A stretch of DNA of 64,000 nucleotides, from the NCBI GenBank assembly GCA_051294375.1, contig CM119265.1:11031918-11095917 (forward strand). Direction: 5' to 3'. Positions 10,950 to 22,835 of the stretch are shown in pieces; the stretch's first letter is position 1, and every line of letters begins with the position of its first letter. Below the pieces are notes generated by a model. That model did no database searches. It worked only from the letters and a program-made list of their open reading frames with translations, and was not told where the DNA came from. Origin of the DNA: Paraspadella gotoi. Taxonomy: Eukaryota; Chaetognatha. A program made the position numbers and the translations under genes.

Positions 10950-12370
10950 GTTATATAATATGTATTTTAGTATATATTACATGTACAGTGTGTCCCAATG
11001 GTACTGTCAGTTAAGAAAAGCTTACTGCCCTTAAACCAGATCGAAAAACTTTAATTCATTATCATGAATATGCGCACGAGTATGGACCATTTTATATTAT
11101 ACTTAAATTTTAAAAAATTAACAGAGCAAACTCCTGTAGTCATAACACAAAGCAATTGGTAAAAAAAAAAAAGTGATTTTTTTAAAAATGCAGTAATCCT
11201 TATTTTTAAAATTATAAACTTACCTTGTTCAATGTTCATTTTACATTTTTAATTGATTTAATAATAATTTATTGAATAAATAGCAACCATTTTGTTCTGG
11301 CTTAATGCATCACGCATAAAACGGGGTAAAACCGAAAAGGAATGGTTTTAACGTTTACCGCGTTGGAATTCGCGATTTAAATGTTCTTTTCTTCGTTTTA
11401 TTAATTTTCCCTGAACAAATTTTTCGTTCGCATACGGCGAATTCAAGAGGATGAAAAGACCTTTCAACTGGTTACTGAAATTCATAGATATTCATAGATA
11501 GGTATGGCCCGCACGAAATGAGAACAGTCAGTCTTCTTGAAAATTCTTTAGAAAGAATTGAACTGTTTTTACTTTTAATCATAAATTTTAGATTCTCCGT
11601 ATATTCTGATGACTGGTTTGACGGCGGCAACTATACCTGCAAAGAGTGCTCACTCTGCTGAGAGTCTCTCGTGGCAGCATCAACACGCGACCTCTCTCAA
11701 AAATTCGTCTCTTCAATAACTACAACACTCTCCTTTCAGGACTAAGCTCTGACGAAAAAAGTCAGAGGTTTTTTTAATATATTCTTTGACCGGCCAATGT
11801 AGATTGATGGCAATATTGCTATTGTTAAGTTTCAAAAAAATCCGACCATAAATATAGAAAATATTAACCAAAATCTTTTAATTTCTTTTTAATTAAAAAT
11901 ATCGTGATTCAAACCGGACTATTTCATTTAAACCTGATCATTTTATGTCAAAATCATTATAAAATGAAAAAATAAAAATAGGACAAGCTCTTCAGACACA
12001 AAGCTATCAGAATCGCGAAATTCGAAGTTGCTCATGTAACAGGAACATATAGCAATCCCGTTTGCAATTTTAAGTTTGTAAACTTTCCCTTTCATTTCTA
12101 TAGTAAAAATGAGGTTTGAAAATTCTTTGAAGATGAGGAGTGCATTTTCCCTGGCTGGTTTGATATCAAATCCTTCATCAAATGTGATAAAACGAATAGG
12201 ACAAGCTCTTCAGATGTAACTCTATCGGAATCCTGCGTTTTTACAACTGATTTCTACCCAAATTTCTAGCAATCGCGTTTGCAATTTGGGAAGTCAGATT
12301 TGAACGGAACTCTCTATTAAAAAAATGTTGAATCTTTTTTAAATCGAGATTCTCGTCTACACGCTTTCCT
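10950..12370. other. AT-rich non-coding region
   Basis: No gene is seen. 11,720-12,250 shares motifs such as GGACTAAGCTCTGACGAA with the end of the hAT-like insert at 38,209-38,949 (inverse orientation), so it is probably an old relative of that element. Confidence 0.45.
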
Positions 12371-12560
12371 ACCACCACACACAAAATTTCATTCAAATCC
12401 ATCTGTCAAATCACGAGTAGTTGGTGTTTTTTGCTAAGGTGGGACGGACAAACAGACGGACATTTTATTTGCATAATTTATCATAAATCGATGTTCTGAC
12501 ATGATATAAGCAAATTCCCAACAAGATTGGGGGGGCGGACCGACAAAGTGAATTATAGAG
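12371..12560 (-). mobile_element. Hairpin-ended repeat family, partial, minus
   Basis: Matches the inverse of the repeat beginning at 44,441 (TAGTCGG hairpin, CACTTTGTCGGTCC, ATGTCAGAACATCG and GTGATTGGATGGATGG motifs). See the entry at 44,441 for the family. Confidence 0.5.
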
Positions 12561-12859
12561 CCGGAATCTGCTGTAAGTGTCCAATATAAATTGAATGGAT
12601 AATTTCTTATTCACATACATAAATAAATAGTATTGGCCAATTACATAAATAGCTAACATAATTGGATTTATGCACGGAAGTGGGACAGAAAGACCGATAC
12701 TGAAGTGATATATATATGGAGTTACTCCGCAATTATATACAATTATACATAATAAAATCTTTAAAAAAAAAAGGATCGTCGTAATTGCATAAGAAAAATC
12801 TGGATTAACGACAAATTTTGATACTAAAAAAATCCAATTTGAGAAAATAAAATTAATTT

Positions 12860-13255
12860 ATAAACAGAAAGAAAAAGAAGAAAAGAATAAATATAAAGAA
12901 AGAATAGAAAGGAAAGAAAGAATAAAAAGGAAAAGAGAAAATAAGAAAGGAAAGAGAGATAGAAAGGAAAGAAAAATAGAAAGAAAGAAAAAATAGAAAG
13001 GAAAGAAAGAATAGAAGGAAAGAAAGAAAAAAAGGAAAGAAAAGAATAGAAGGAAAGAAAGAATAAAAAGGAAAGAAAAATAGAAAGGAAAGAAAGAATA
13101 GAAAGGAAAGAAAGAATAGAAAGGAAAAAAGAATAGAAAGGAAAAAAAGAATAGAAAGGAAAGAAAGAATAGAAAGTAAAAGAGAAAGAAAAAAGAATAG
13201 AAGGGAAAGAAAGAATAGAAAGGAAAGAAAGAAAAAATAAAAATAAAGAGAAAGT
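12860..13255. repeat. Purine minisatellite, GGAAAGAAAGAATAGAAA type
   Basis: About 390 bp of variable 14-18-bp purine units flanked on both sides by copies of the hairpin-ended repeat in opposite orientation. Long minus-strand frames here are Ser/Phe/Leu artefacts. Confidence 0.85.
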
Positions 13256-13359
13256 GACGAGAAGAAAGAAAGAAATAAAAACCCGATGTTGTAATAGCAA
13301 AATGATAACATGTACGAATGCGATGCCTAATTTTACGAGATCAATCCTAATTCAAGTTT

Positions 13360-13875
13360 GTTTTTAGCAGATCCCGACTCTAAAATTCACTTTGTTGGTC
13401 CGTCGGTCCGCCCCCTCAATATTGTCAGGCAATCACTTACATCCATGTCAGAACATCGAATTATGATAAATTATACAAAAAAACTCATGTCCGTCCGTCC
13501 ATCTGTCCGTCCCACCTTAGCAAAAAACTCCAATAACTCGTGATTGGGTGGTTGGATTGTCATGAAATTTTGTGTGGGTAGGAAAGTGTGTGACGAAGCT
13601 TGATATAAAGTTTCGGTGGAAACGTGCAAGTGGAAATGAGTTTAAATGAAAAAAATATGAGTCACATTTACTTGAATCTTTTTACTTATTTTAACCAATA
13701 ATTAATCAGAATTGAATAAATAGATTGAGATGAAATTTTGTGTGCAGGTAGGAAAGTGTGTGAAGAAGCTAGATATAAAGTTTTGACGGAATTGTGCCAG
13801 TGGAAATGAGTTTAAATGGAAAAAACATAAGTCACATTGTATTTATTCTCTTTAGATATTTATTTATCCTGAATA
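13360..13875 (+). mobile_element. Hairpin-ended repeat family, partial, plus
   Basis: Carries CAGATCCCGACTC, TTTGTTGGTCCGTCGG and two tandem sub-repeats of about 160-180 bp containing AAATTTTGTGTG and AAATGGAAAAAACATAAGTC. It has no coding capacity. Confidence 0.5.
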
Positions 13876-15149
13876 AATGTGTGTTAATATAATTAATTAA
13901 TTTAAAAGAATGATGCAATTACAAAAAAAAATGACTGCAAGTTAAAAGAAGAAGATGCAAGTTAAAAAGATGATATCAAGTTGAAAAAAATCTTGAAAAG
14001 GATCAAGATCGAGGCCGCTTTCGGGCAGTGTAACCAAATATTGATGCGATGTAACCCTAATATGATGCTCGATGAGTAATCAAATGATTGAAGCATGTCG
14101 ATCGTACAAGTAATATTTGATGCCGACGATAGACAAATATGACTGACTTGTGATGAATAATAATGAATTGATGCAGATGAGTAGTCATTCATTGATATGA
14201 TGATAAATCATCTTCATTGTAACGTGATAGATGCATTCATGAGCCGAGGATAGTATTCATCTGACGCGAGGAATCACTTATCCGTAAATAAACAAACAGA
14301 ATGGCGTGTAGAGTCTGAAAAGAGAGAGAGAGAGAAGAATGAGAGAGAGAGAGCAGAGAGAGAGAGAGGGAGCGAGAGAAAAGAGAATGAGGAGAGAGAG
14401 AGGCTGGACAGTTTTCCACGCCAAAACCCGAACGGCAGTATTAGGTCTCTCTGTTTGATAATAAAGAATAATCAGAATTTTTTACGGAAAAAAATCCACG
14501 AAAAATCTCGGAATGTAAAATTTGGGATTGTGTATTGAGAAAAGAAGCGCGGATATAAATGGCGATAATAAAAGTTTTTAGAGGAAAAAACGTGCATGAG
14601 AGAGGATTGAGATGAGGACAGATGTGAGGTGGATAGAGAGAAAAAGTATCGATATAAAAGGCAAATTATCCAACCTCTCTCTTATACAAAAATATACTTA
14701 GTGAAATATACTCAGTTAACGATGATTCTTTATGTACTTATGTTCTTCTGATTCAAATAATAATAATATATCCCGTCATGTTATCGCGTTAATGTAGTCA
14801 TGTTCCTTGACAATTGTTTTACTCGTTGCCTACGAACGGCCTACGAATATCCAGGTAAGAGAAAAAAGCGGAATACAGTTGGCTGTGGATAATGAAAATG
14901 TTTAAAAGGAAAAAATCATAATCAGATAGAGAGAGAGAGAGGTAGAGAGAAAATTTAAAAGAACACCTTTACTATGCCCTCTCTGCTTCCTCCTCTATAT
15001 CACTTTCATCGTTATCCGGATTGTCTCGCAACGGTCTTGGTCGTGATCTCTGGTGCAAGTTATTCTAAGTTGTAGTTCATTCGAGAATAGCGATGTGTCG
15101 CCGGCGTATTCAACGCACGAGTCTGCAGCATGTCGGTCTCTTAGATTGG
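13876..15149. other. Non-coding; dispersed repeat and (GA)n tracts
   Basis: 14,470-14,600 is a dispersed repeat (ATCCACGAAAATCTC, GGCGATAATAAAAG) also found near 17,760, 18,700, 56,130 and 56,820. (GA)n runs lie at 14,319-14,402 and 14,927-14,945. No gene is seen. Confidence 0.5.
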
Positions 15150-17622
15150 TTGGCGAGTTCGCCCATGCGATGTCGCCAGGGCTTTGGCGCATGTCGCCAG
15201 TCCCCTCCACTGGCGACTCGCCTAGAGTGATAAAAAGTACGCAAATTAATGAGAAACGCAGCGAACTCGAGGGTATATGAGCATCACCTTCAGGCTCCTT
15301 TTCCCAACCCTAACCCTAAACAAACCTCCCGTTCAACTCTGTGCCTTCTCCCTAACCCCACCGCTGCCTGGGCTCGCTCTCGTAGCTATCTCTGCATGCT
15401 CTCAACCCTTAACCCTAACCGCCTTTGATGCTCAACCACGGGCCCCTCCCCCAACTGTAACCCCTAAACCAATGTCGTTCCCATTCAACTCTGTCTGCTC
15501 TCTCCCCATAAACCTAAACCCAGGCTCAGCCTCCCCGTAGACATCTCCGTGCCTCAACCTCTAGACCCTTAACTCGCCTTTCGATGCATCTAACACGGGC
15601 CCCTCCCGCCAACCCTAACCCTAAAGCTATAGCCTTCCCGTTTCAACCTTCATGCTTCTTCCTAACTAACTCAGGCCCAGCTCCCGTACATTCTCCGTGG
15701 CCTCAACCCTAACCCTAACCGCCTTGATGCATCAACCATGGTCCCTCGCGGCAACCATAACCTAAACAAGCTCCCGTTCTCAAGATCATGCCTCTTCCCA
15801 TAACCCTTAACAGGCCCGGACTCCTCTTACATCTTCCGTACCTCAACCCTAACTCTAATGCCTCTCGATATATAACCCACGGCATCTCTCCCAAACCCTT
15901 AACCCCTAATACGGGCCAGCCTCCGTACATCTCCGCTACCTCACACCCTAACCCTAATTGCCCTCACTTCTCGACATATAACCCAGGGCCTCGTCTCCGC
16001 AACCCCATAACCTAGACCGGGCCCAGCCCCTCCTCGTACATCTCTGTCCTCAAACCCTAACCCTCAACCGGGCCCTCTGGTCATCAGACAGACACCCTCC
16101 CTACCCCTATCCCTAAAGATTGACATTAATAATAAGCCTTAAAATAAACATTAATTAACTCAACCCTTAACCCTAAATATCTCAACCCTTAACCCTAAAC
16201 TACTCAACCCTAACCTAAAACTACTCAACCCTACCCTAACTCTACCTAGCTCAACGCTAACCCTAAACTCAACTCACCCTAAGCCCTGAAATTGAGTTTA
16301 TTTGAGGCGAAATCCGCGATAACTAGAACGTAGATGTATCAGTTCAGCAAGTAGCGAAATCGCTCAAATCGGACTTAGCCATTGAACGCCCTCCCATTTG
16401 GCGTTTAGCTGTGAATTACATCATAGCGCGTGTTCATCCGGCGATGTTCGCCTAAATATAAGACTCAATATAGGGTTAGAGTTGTGAGCTGGTTTAGGGT
16501 TAGGGTTGGAGTTAAAGTTAGTAGTATTCAGGGTTAATGTGAGTTGAGTGAGTTTAGTTAGGCGTTGAGTTAGTTGGGTAGGGTTAAGGGTTAGGGTTGA
16601 GTTAAGTAAGTTATTTTCTTAGGCTTAATTATATTATGTCAATTTTAGGGATAAGGGGTAGGGAGGTGTTGGTTATGACCAAGAGGCCCGCGGTTAGGGT
16701 TAAGGGTTGAGGCCACGGAGATTACGGGAGGCTGGGCGCCGCGGTTTAGGGGTTAGTTGGGGAGAGAGGCCCGTGTGTGTTACTATATCGAAGGCAATTA
16801 GGGTTAGGGTCTGAGGTACGAAGATTGTACGGGAGGCGCCTGGGCACCAGTTTAGGGATTGGGTTGAGAAGAGGCCCGTGGGTTTATATATCGAAGGCAG
16901 ATGTAGGGTTAGGGTTTGAGGTACGGGAGATGTACTGGGACGGCCGGGCCTGGTTTTAGGGTAGGGGGAGAGGCATGGAGTTGAACGGTGAGGCTTGGTT
17001 TAGGGGTTAGGAGTTGCGCGAGGAGACCATGGTTGATGCATCAAAGGCGGTTAGGGTTACGGGTTGAGGCACGAGATGGTACGGGAGGCTGGCTCTGATG
17101 TTAGTGAGTTGGGGAGAGGCATGGAGTTGAAACGGGAGGCTTAGTTAGGGTTAGGGTTGGGGGAGTGGGCCCGTGGTTGATGCAATCGACAGGCTGGTCT
17201 AGGGTTAGGTGAGAGCAACCGGAGATGTATATGGGAGGCTGAGCCTGGGTTAGGGTTAGGGGAGAGGCACCGAGTTTGAATGAAGGCTTAGGTTTAGGTT
17301 AGGTTTGGAGGGCAGGGGCCCGTGGTTGATGCATCAGAAGACAGTTAGGGTTAGGGTTGAGGCATGGAAGTGTACCGGAGAGGCCAGGCGCGGGTTAAGG
17401 GTTAGGAGAGGCACGAGGTTGCAACGGCGAGGTTTGGTTTAGGTTAGGGTTGGAAAGGAGCCTGTAGGTGATGCTCATCCCCGTGTTAGCTGCGCTTTTC
17501 ATGTCATATTTCGCATTATCTCTGATTTTATTCATGCGTTAGTGTCGCCGGAAGTGGGGGAGCTGCGGACATTCGCCAAGGATGGCGACATGCGCCAATG
17601 GAAGGTCGCCAACCAACTAGAA
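15150..17622. repeat. Large inverted repeat of telomere-motif satellite units
   Basis: The left arm (15,150 to about 16,290) is tandem units of roughly 150-190 bp, each holding one to three CCCTAA motifs among shared spacer words such as TCCCGTACATCTCCGTGCCT and GATGCATCAACCA. The right arm (about 16,480-17,622) is the reverse complement, with TTAGGG. The outermost parts also match: ATGAGCATCACCTTCAGGCTCC at 15,278 mirrors 17,464-17,489, and TTGGTTGGCGA near 15,150 mirrors 17,609-17,619. The central spacer of about 190 bp is unique. The orientation is CCCTAA then TTAGGG, the opposite of a head-to-head telomere fusion. It is a foldback element or palindromic satellite, not a chromosome end. 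Open frames inside are artefacts. Confidence 0.8.
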
Positions 17623-19737
17623 CTAGTTATATCCACGTAACGTTTCCCATTGTCATCAAAGCCGCGTTTTTAGGTCTGTTACCTTGAACATTGTTACGTT
17701 GCCACTGCCACGGCCACGAAATCACGGTCAAGTAAGTTATTCTTCAATTTCTCAAAAAAATTCCACAAGAAATCTCAGATATTAAATTGTGGGAGATTTG
17801 TATTGAAAAAAAAAGCGCGAATAAATGCCGCGGTGATAAATAAAAGTTGTCTTTAGAAGGAAAAAAAAAAAAATTTTTCAAAAACACGAACGATCACGCA
17901 TAGAGATCGTAAAGAGGAGAAAGAGACAGAAAGAGAGGAGAGAGAGAGAGAGGAAGAGAAAACTGACAGCACGCTGCATAGGCGGAACTCGTTACCTCGT
18001 CGCCAATGACGGTGAAATAAAAAAGGACTAAAAAAAATAATTAGAAAGAATTCAAACAAAAAAAAGAAAGAGATATAATTTAAAGAAATAATAGATGCTG
18101 ACTGAAGACTCTAAAATTATCACTTTTCTCTCTCGTTTTTAAGGACAAAATTTTCCTTTTTCAAAATGAGTTTCATCGAGGACGCCAGAGGTGTATTTCC
18201 GTCGCGCCTAATCGCACGAGGTTTTGTAATAGAAGTTAAATTTCATTCTTAAAAGTTGCTAATAAATCTTTTTTCCAAAATAAAAAGAAAGACAAAAAAA
18301 GTTTACAATTTTACAAATTAAAACATTGTTAAAAATTTTTTCCATTTGAAAGTTGTTGTAAAAGTTATATTTTTATTTGTCAATAATAATATCATCATCA
18401 TCATAGTACTTTAAAATATCACATTGTTCATATTCGATTCAAGTATTTTTAGTGTGAATTTCTAACTTATTATGATTTACTTGTGCATTATGCAAAAATC
18501 TAAATATAGTTTCCACTATCTTATACTAATGTTGATATGCGTATTACTATGATATAATTAGTCATATCTGCAGTAATAATTATAATGAAGTGAAATTCAA
18601 ACAAAAAAATACTTAATCGATATGAATGTTAGGATGATGTTAGAGACGGAGATGAGATGGAGAGAACGTAAAATTTCTGACGTATGAGTTATTCTTCACT
18701 TTTTCATAAAATAAACCGCTCCTCACGAAATCTCTGATGTAAATTTGGGGATAATGGTGATAATAAAAAGTCTCTTTGAAGGAAATAAAAATTTAAAAAC
18801 GAACGATCAACGCAAGAAATCGTAACAGCAGAGAGAGAGAGAGACGAGAGAGACAGGAGAAGCACAGAGAGAGACAGACAGAGAGAACAAAAGCTGGACA
18901 GCTGCGGAGCGGCTGTACATCACTGGCAGAGACTGAATCTCGTTTTTTCTAAAAAAGAAAAAAATATATATATAATTTAAAGCAAATAACAAGAAAGGCA
19001 AAAATATGTTACAATTGTTTATTCAATGATTTCCAATTGTATTCCAATCGCAGCTTGAAAAGATTTTATTGTTTATTTAGTATTAAATAGACTATTAGCT
19101 TCTCATTATAAATATTTTGAGGTGGTTCCCTGGTTTCATTATATTTTTTTAAAAAAATTTTTGAATTTCATCTCAATATGTAGTTATAGCTGCAATAGGT
19201 AAATTAGATTAAAGCATTTTCTATATACTAATTTGGATATTATAAGATCTTTAGTCTATTTGCATATTGCAGTAAATCATTAATGAAGGGAAATTCAAAA
19301 CAAAAATACTTAAAGTCCAAATTAATATTGAAAATTATCACAAGGCTATTTCAAGATGAAAGCCATAGTCTAAATGATTTTAACTTACCTATGAGTCGCT
19401 GGGGTGGCGGGTCACCAACACTTTGTAAAACTTTATCTATAATTCATAATAATTTATATTTCAAAAAAACGGTAAGCTCACAAGCAAACCTATAAATAGC
19501 GTAGTATTTTTTATACAAAAAAGTGTGACGCCGACGCGCGACGAGACGACGTCACAAAGAAGCTGACCCGGCATCAATATCGAGCCTGAACCGGCTTCGC
19601 CGGTCATTGCTCGATAAAAATGACGCGAATTGTAAAAATGATGCAAATTGAAAAAATGATGCGAGTGGAAAAAATGATGCGAGTTAAAAAAAATTTTAAA
19701 AATTGTGATTTATCATCTGATTAGCTGATTACCACTT
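17623..19737. repeat. Dispersed non-coding repeat copies
   Basis: Two or three copies of a repeat with ATCCACGAAATCTC, GCGATAATAAAAG, AACGATCACGCA and a (GA)n core, followed near 19,540-19,610 by a GACGACG-rich segment and an ACCGGCTTCGCCGGT hairpin in CGAGCCTG...GCTCG. The same series recurs at 56,116-57,880. No gene is seen. Confidence 0.5.
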
Positions 19738-20033
19738 AATTATCGTAGGCAGATCCGACATTGTTTGCTCAAACTTGTTTTTAATAAAAACGCACTTCCC
19801 ACACACAAAATTTCATTCGAATCCATCCATCCATCCAATCACGGGTAATTGGTGTTTTCTGCTAAGGTGGGACGGACGGACGGAGGGACGGACGGACGGA
19901 TATTTTTTTTTTGCATAATTGATTATAATTTGACGTTCTAACATGATATAAGTGAGTGCCCGACAAGATTGAGGGGGCGGACCGACAAAGTGAATTATAG
20001 AGTCGGGACATGCTGATAAGCAGATCCGACTAA
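19738..20033 (-). mobile_element. Hairpin-ended repeat family, abutting ends
   Basis: 19,738-19,785 is the 3' end of the family in plus sense (CGTAGGCAGATCCGACATTG). It is directly followed by an inverse copy ending at 20,033 with its CTGCTGATAAGCAGATCC hairpin. Confidence 0.5.
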
Positions 20034-21321
20034 AAAGAGAGAAAAAGAAAGAAAGCCCCTGCAGAGCCCAATGAATCAGCGACTGGGGAAAAGAGAGAGC
20101 TACATATAATTAAAAGAAAAAAGAGAAAGAAAGAGACATAAAAATATAAGTAGAGCAAATTTGTTTGTTTTGATAAAACGTGGACATATCGTATTTAATA
20201 GACGTCCTCACCCAATTTCAAGGACCTCGATGATGATATTCGATGATGAGAAGCTGTATATAAATTTTTAGCTTCATACACCCTAAGTTAATCATCAAAA
20301 AGGCGATCTATAAATTGGAACGCCGACGACGACGCCACTTATGTGCAAAACCACAGCAAAATCGTCGCTAACGCAAAGCGATTGCGACGATAAAAACGTC
20401 ATATGAGCATTAACCTGTAAAAATGTTCATGAGGAAAATAATTTCCCAGGCAGTAAACATAAAGAAGACAACCATCTGAAAACCAAAGAAGTGAAGTGAA
20501 TGAGACAAATTGGGGTTTAAAAATGATTCTAAGAGTCTTTTTCTCTAAAGCTTAATCTAAGTAATAGGATTTCTAAATAGTAAACATACTACATACTAAC
20601 CATTTCCAAGAGGGATATTTTTCATTTGGATATCTGAAATAAAGCAAAACAGACGGAAGATGACCCAGAACCAACCAGATAAAAAGATCTGGTTCGGCCG
20701 CTTGCCAAGCCGAATGCCCCGCCGATGACGAGAACGATGTTTTTTTGTTTTGTGTTTTCTTTTTTTTTCAGGATCTAGAAATACGTCAACATTTATCACC
20801 ATAGAGACGACAAAATCAAAAACAAAGTCGTGCGCTTGACAAATATTTTTTTTCGATAAATGTAACCGAGTAAGTAAATCAATCAAGTGTCAATTACATT
20901 GCTTGAGTAATCAAAGCCTGATAATTGATAAAATTCCCAGCCAAATGTCAAAAAACGAACGAACAAACAAACAAACAAACAAACGACCGAACGAACGAAC
21001 GTTCGCACGCGCGAAACAAAATTAAAACCTACAGTATGATAGAAAATGAGAATGAAAATGAGAAGGGAAGGGAGAAGAGATCGTCAGAATGGAGACAGAA
21101 TTACGGGGAAAACATCAAAACGGTTTACGTTGCCAAATCTTAGTTTTAATTTCGTCACAAGCCTACTAGACAAAGAAAAGGTCAAAAACCAACTGTTTTG
21201 CCAAGTTTCTGACTGGCCAAAAAGAAAGAAAAACTAGTTAAAAGTTGAAAGGCGACGACGATGAAATTCGGTTTGAAGAAAAGAAAAAGAGGAAAAAAAA
21301 ACAAAACACCCAGAGTATTTA
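20034..21321. other. Region downstream of erlin
   Basis: Contains the presumed erlin 3' untranslated region on the minus strand and an (AACA)n/(AACG)n microsatellite at about 20,958-21,003. A 97-codon minus frame at 20,596-20,886 has no recognisable features and I do not call it. Confidence 0.4.
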
Positions 21322-21563
21322 TCACGCGTTGGTGGGTGATTTTTCCCTGACTCTCGAACCGGCGGCGCCGGCGGAGGCGGCGCGTGATTCCGCGGCGTCA
21401 AGGAACATCGAAGGGATCTTCTCTCCGAAGAAGATCTTATTGTTGGAGGCGATGGCCTCGAGGCGTTTGAGTTCGAGATACTCTGCCGTCAGCAGGAGTT
21501 TGTTCGACTCCGCCTGCTTCTCGATGGCGTAGAAGTCGGCATCGGCGCGCGCGCGCATGCGTG
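21322..21563 (-). CDS. ERLIN: erlin exon 5
   Basis: Acceptor CCTTTCAG|CACGC. Encodes [15 protein letters not shown], the conserved [20 protein letters not shown] and a short Ala/Ser-rich tail ending SPTNA. Stop codon at 21,324-21,322. Confidence 0.93.
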
Positions 21564-22777
21564 CTGAAAGGATAAGAGAGATGAAAAGTGAAGACAAGAT
21601 TTGAAAAAATTATTTAATTAAAAAAAATAGACTGCCTCAAGAATATAAAAAAAATGTACACTGCTTCGAACTTGTTTCCGACTTGATTGAGTTAGAATTT
21701 TAACATAGCAGTCTTTTTTTCTTCCCACCTTCACCAAACACGTCCATCACGAAAAGACTTACCCAAGTGAGTCTCGTCCTCGATGAGCGACATCTTCTGC
21801 ATAGATTCTTTTTCGACGATCTTTGCGTCGTATTGAATTCGATTCACTTGCGCCGCCTTCTCCGCCTCGATCACCGCCTTCTTCCGCTCCGTCTCCGCCT
21901 CCTTCTCCACCACCTTGTCAAGTTAAGATTCAAGGGCGTTTGTCAACCGATTGTTTAAAATACAAACAACCCCCTCCGTCTCACTTTCTGCTTTTGTTGT
22001 GCGATCAAAAGCTTCGACTTCTCCGCCTCCATAAGTTCGAAGTTTTTCCTAATGGACTCGGGGATTTTTGGTTTGGTGACGCGAACCGCTTGCACTTGGA
22101 GACCCGGCGCCATTTTCGTCAGGTCTTCTTGCAGAGCCTGCTTCAAATTTTCGTCGATTTTGTCGAATAAATCGATGTAGACTTCTTGCAAACTATCGAG
22201 GAAAAGGGAGAAAAATAATGTTCCTTTTATTAGAAATCTACTATGTAATTAAATTCAATAGGGGCGGGGGTTCAATTAATGCTTTTATTTTTGCATTCAA
22301 AATTACATTATTACTATATATTATGAAATTGGTACAACCAATATAAAAATTATCCATTCATTTAATAAATAAGCTATTTGCCCCTTACTTTGGACAGGCT
22401 TTGGTGGTTTAAGGCCTCCATCACTCTTACAAGATAATGACATAGCAGGTCCCTGCAAGCTTTCAATCAGACTCTCTCACAGTCTCGTTTATTCACTCCC
22501 AGAGTACCAGGCATAATATTTCAAAGAATGTTTTAATAGTTGATGATATAATGATAAAAAAAAATTTTTAATCAATCTTAACTTTTTTTGATGGATTCTG
22601 ATAGAGCACAAAAAGTTAAATGAACAAGTTTGAGCAAACAATGTCGATCTGCCCACGATAATTAAGCGGTAATCAGCTCAATAAATAAAAAATAAATAAA
22701 TAAATACTGTCGTAGAAATAATTACAAATAAAATAAAAATAATTTTCTTCAACTATTATTATTATTATTTTTTCAAC

Positions 22778-22835
<58 letters not shown>

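Noticed and set aside
12824-13311. Ser/Phe/Leu-rich minus frames of more than 150 codons resembling membrane proteins
   Set aside because: They are the complement of a purine minisatellite; the composition explains them.
15277-16959. A true telomere or chromosome end
   Set aside because: CCCTAA/TTAGGG motifs are spaced within longer units, mirrored about a unique centre and flanked on both sides by ordinary repeats. The orientation is also not that of an end or a fusion.
20596-20886. A 97-codon minus frame downstream of erlin
   Set aside because: No domain, no codon pattern distinct from its surroundings, and it probably falls beyond the erlin 3' end by chance.
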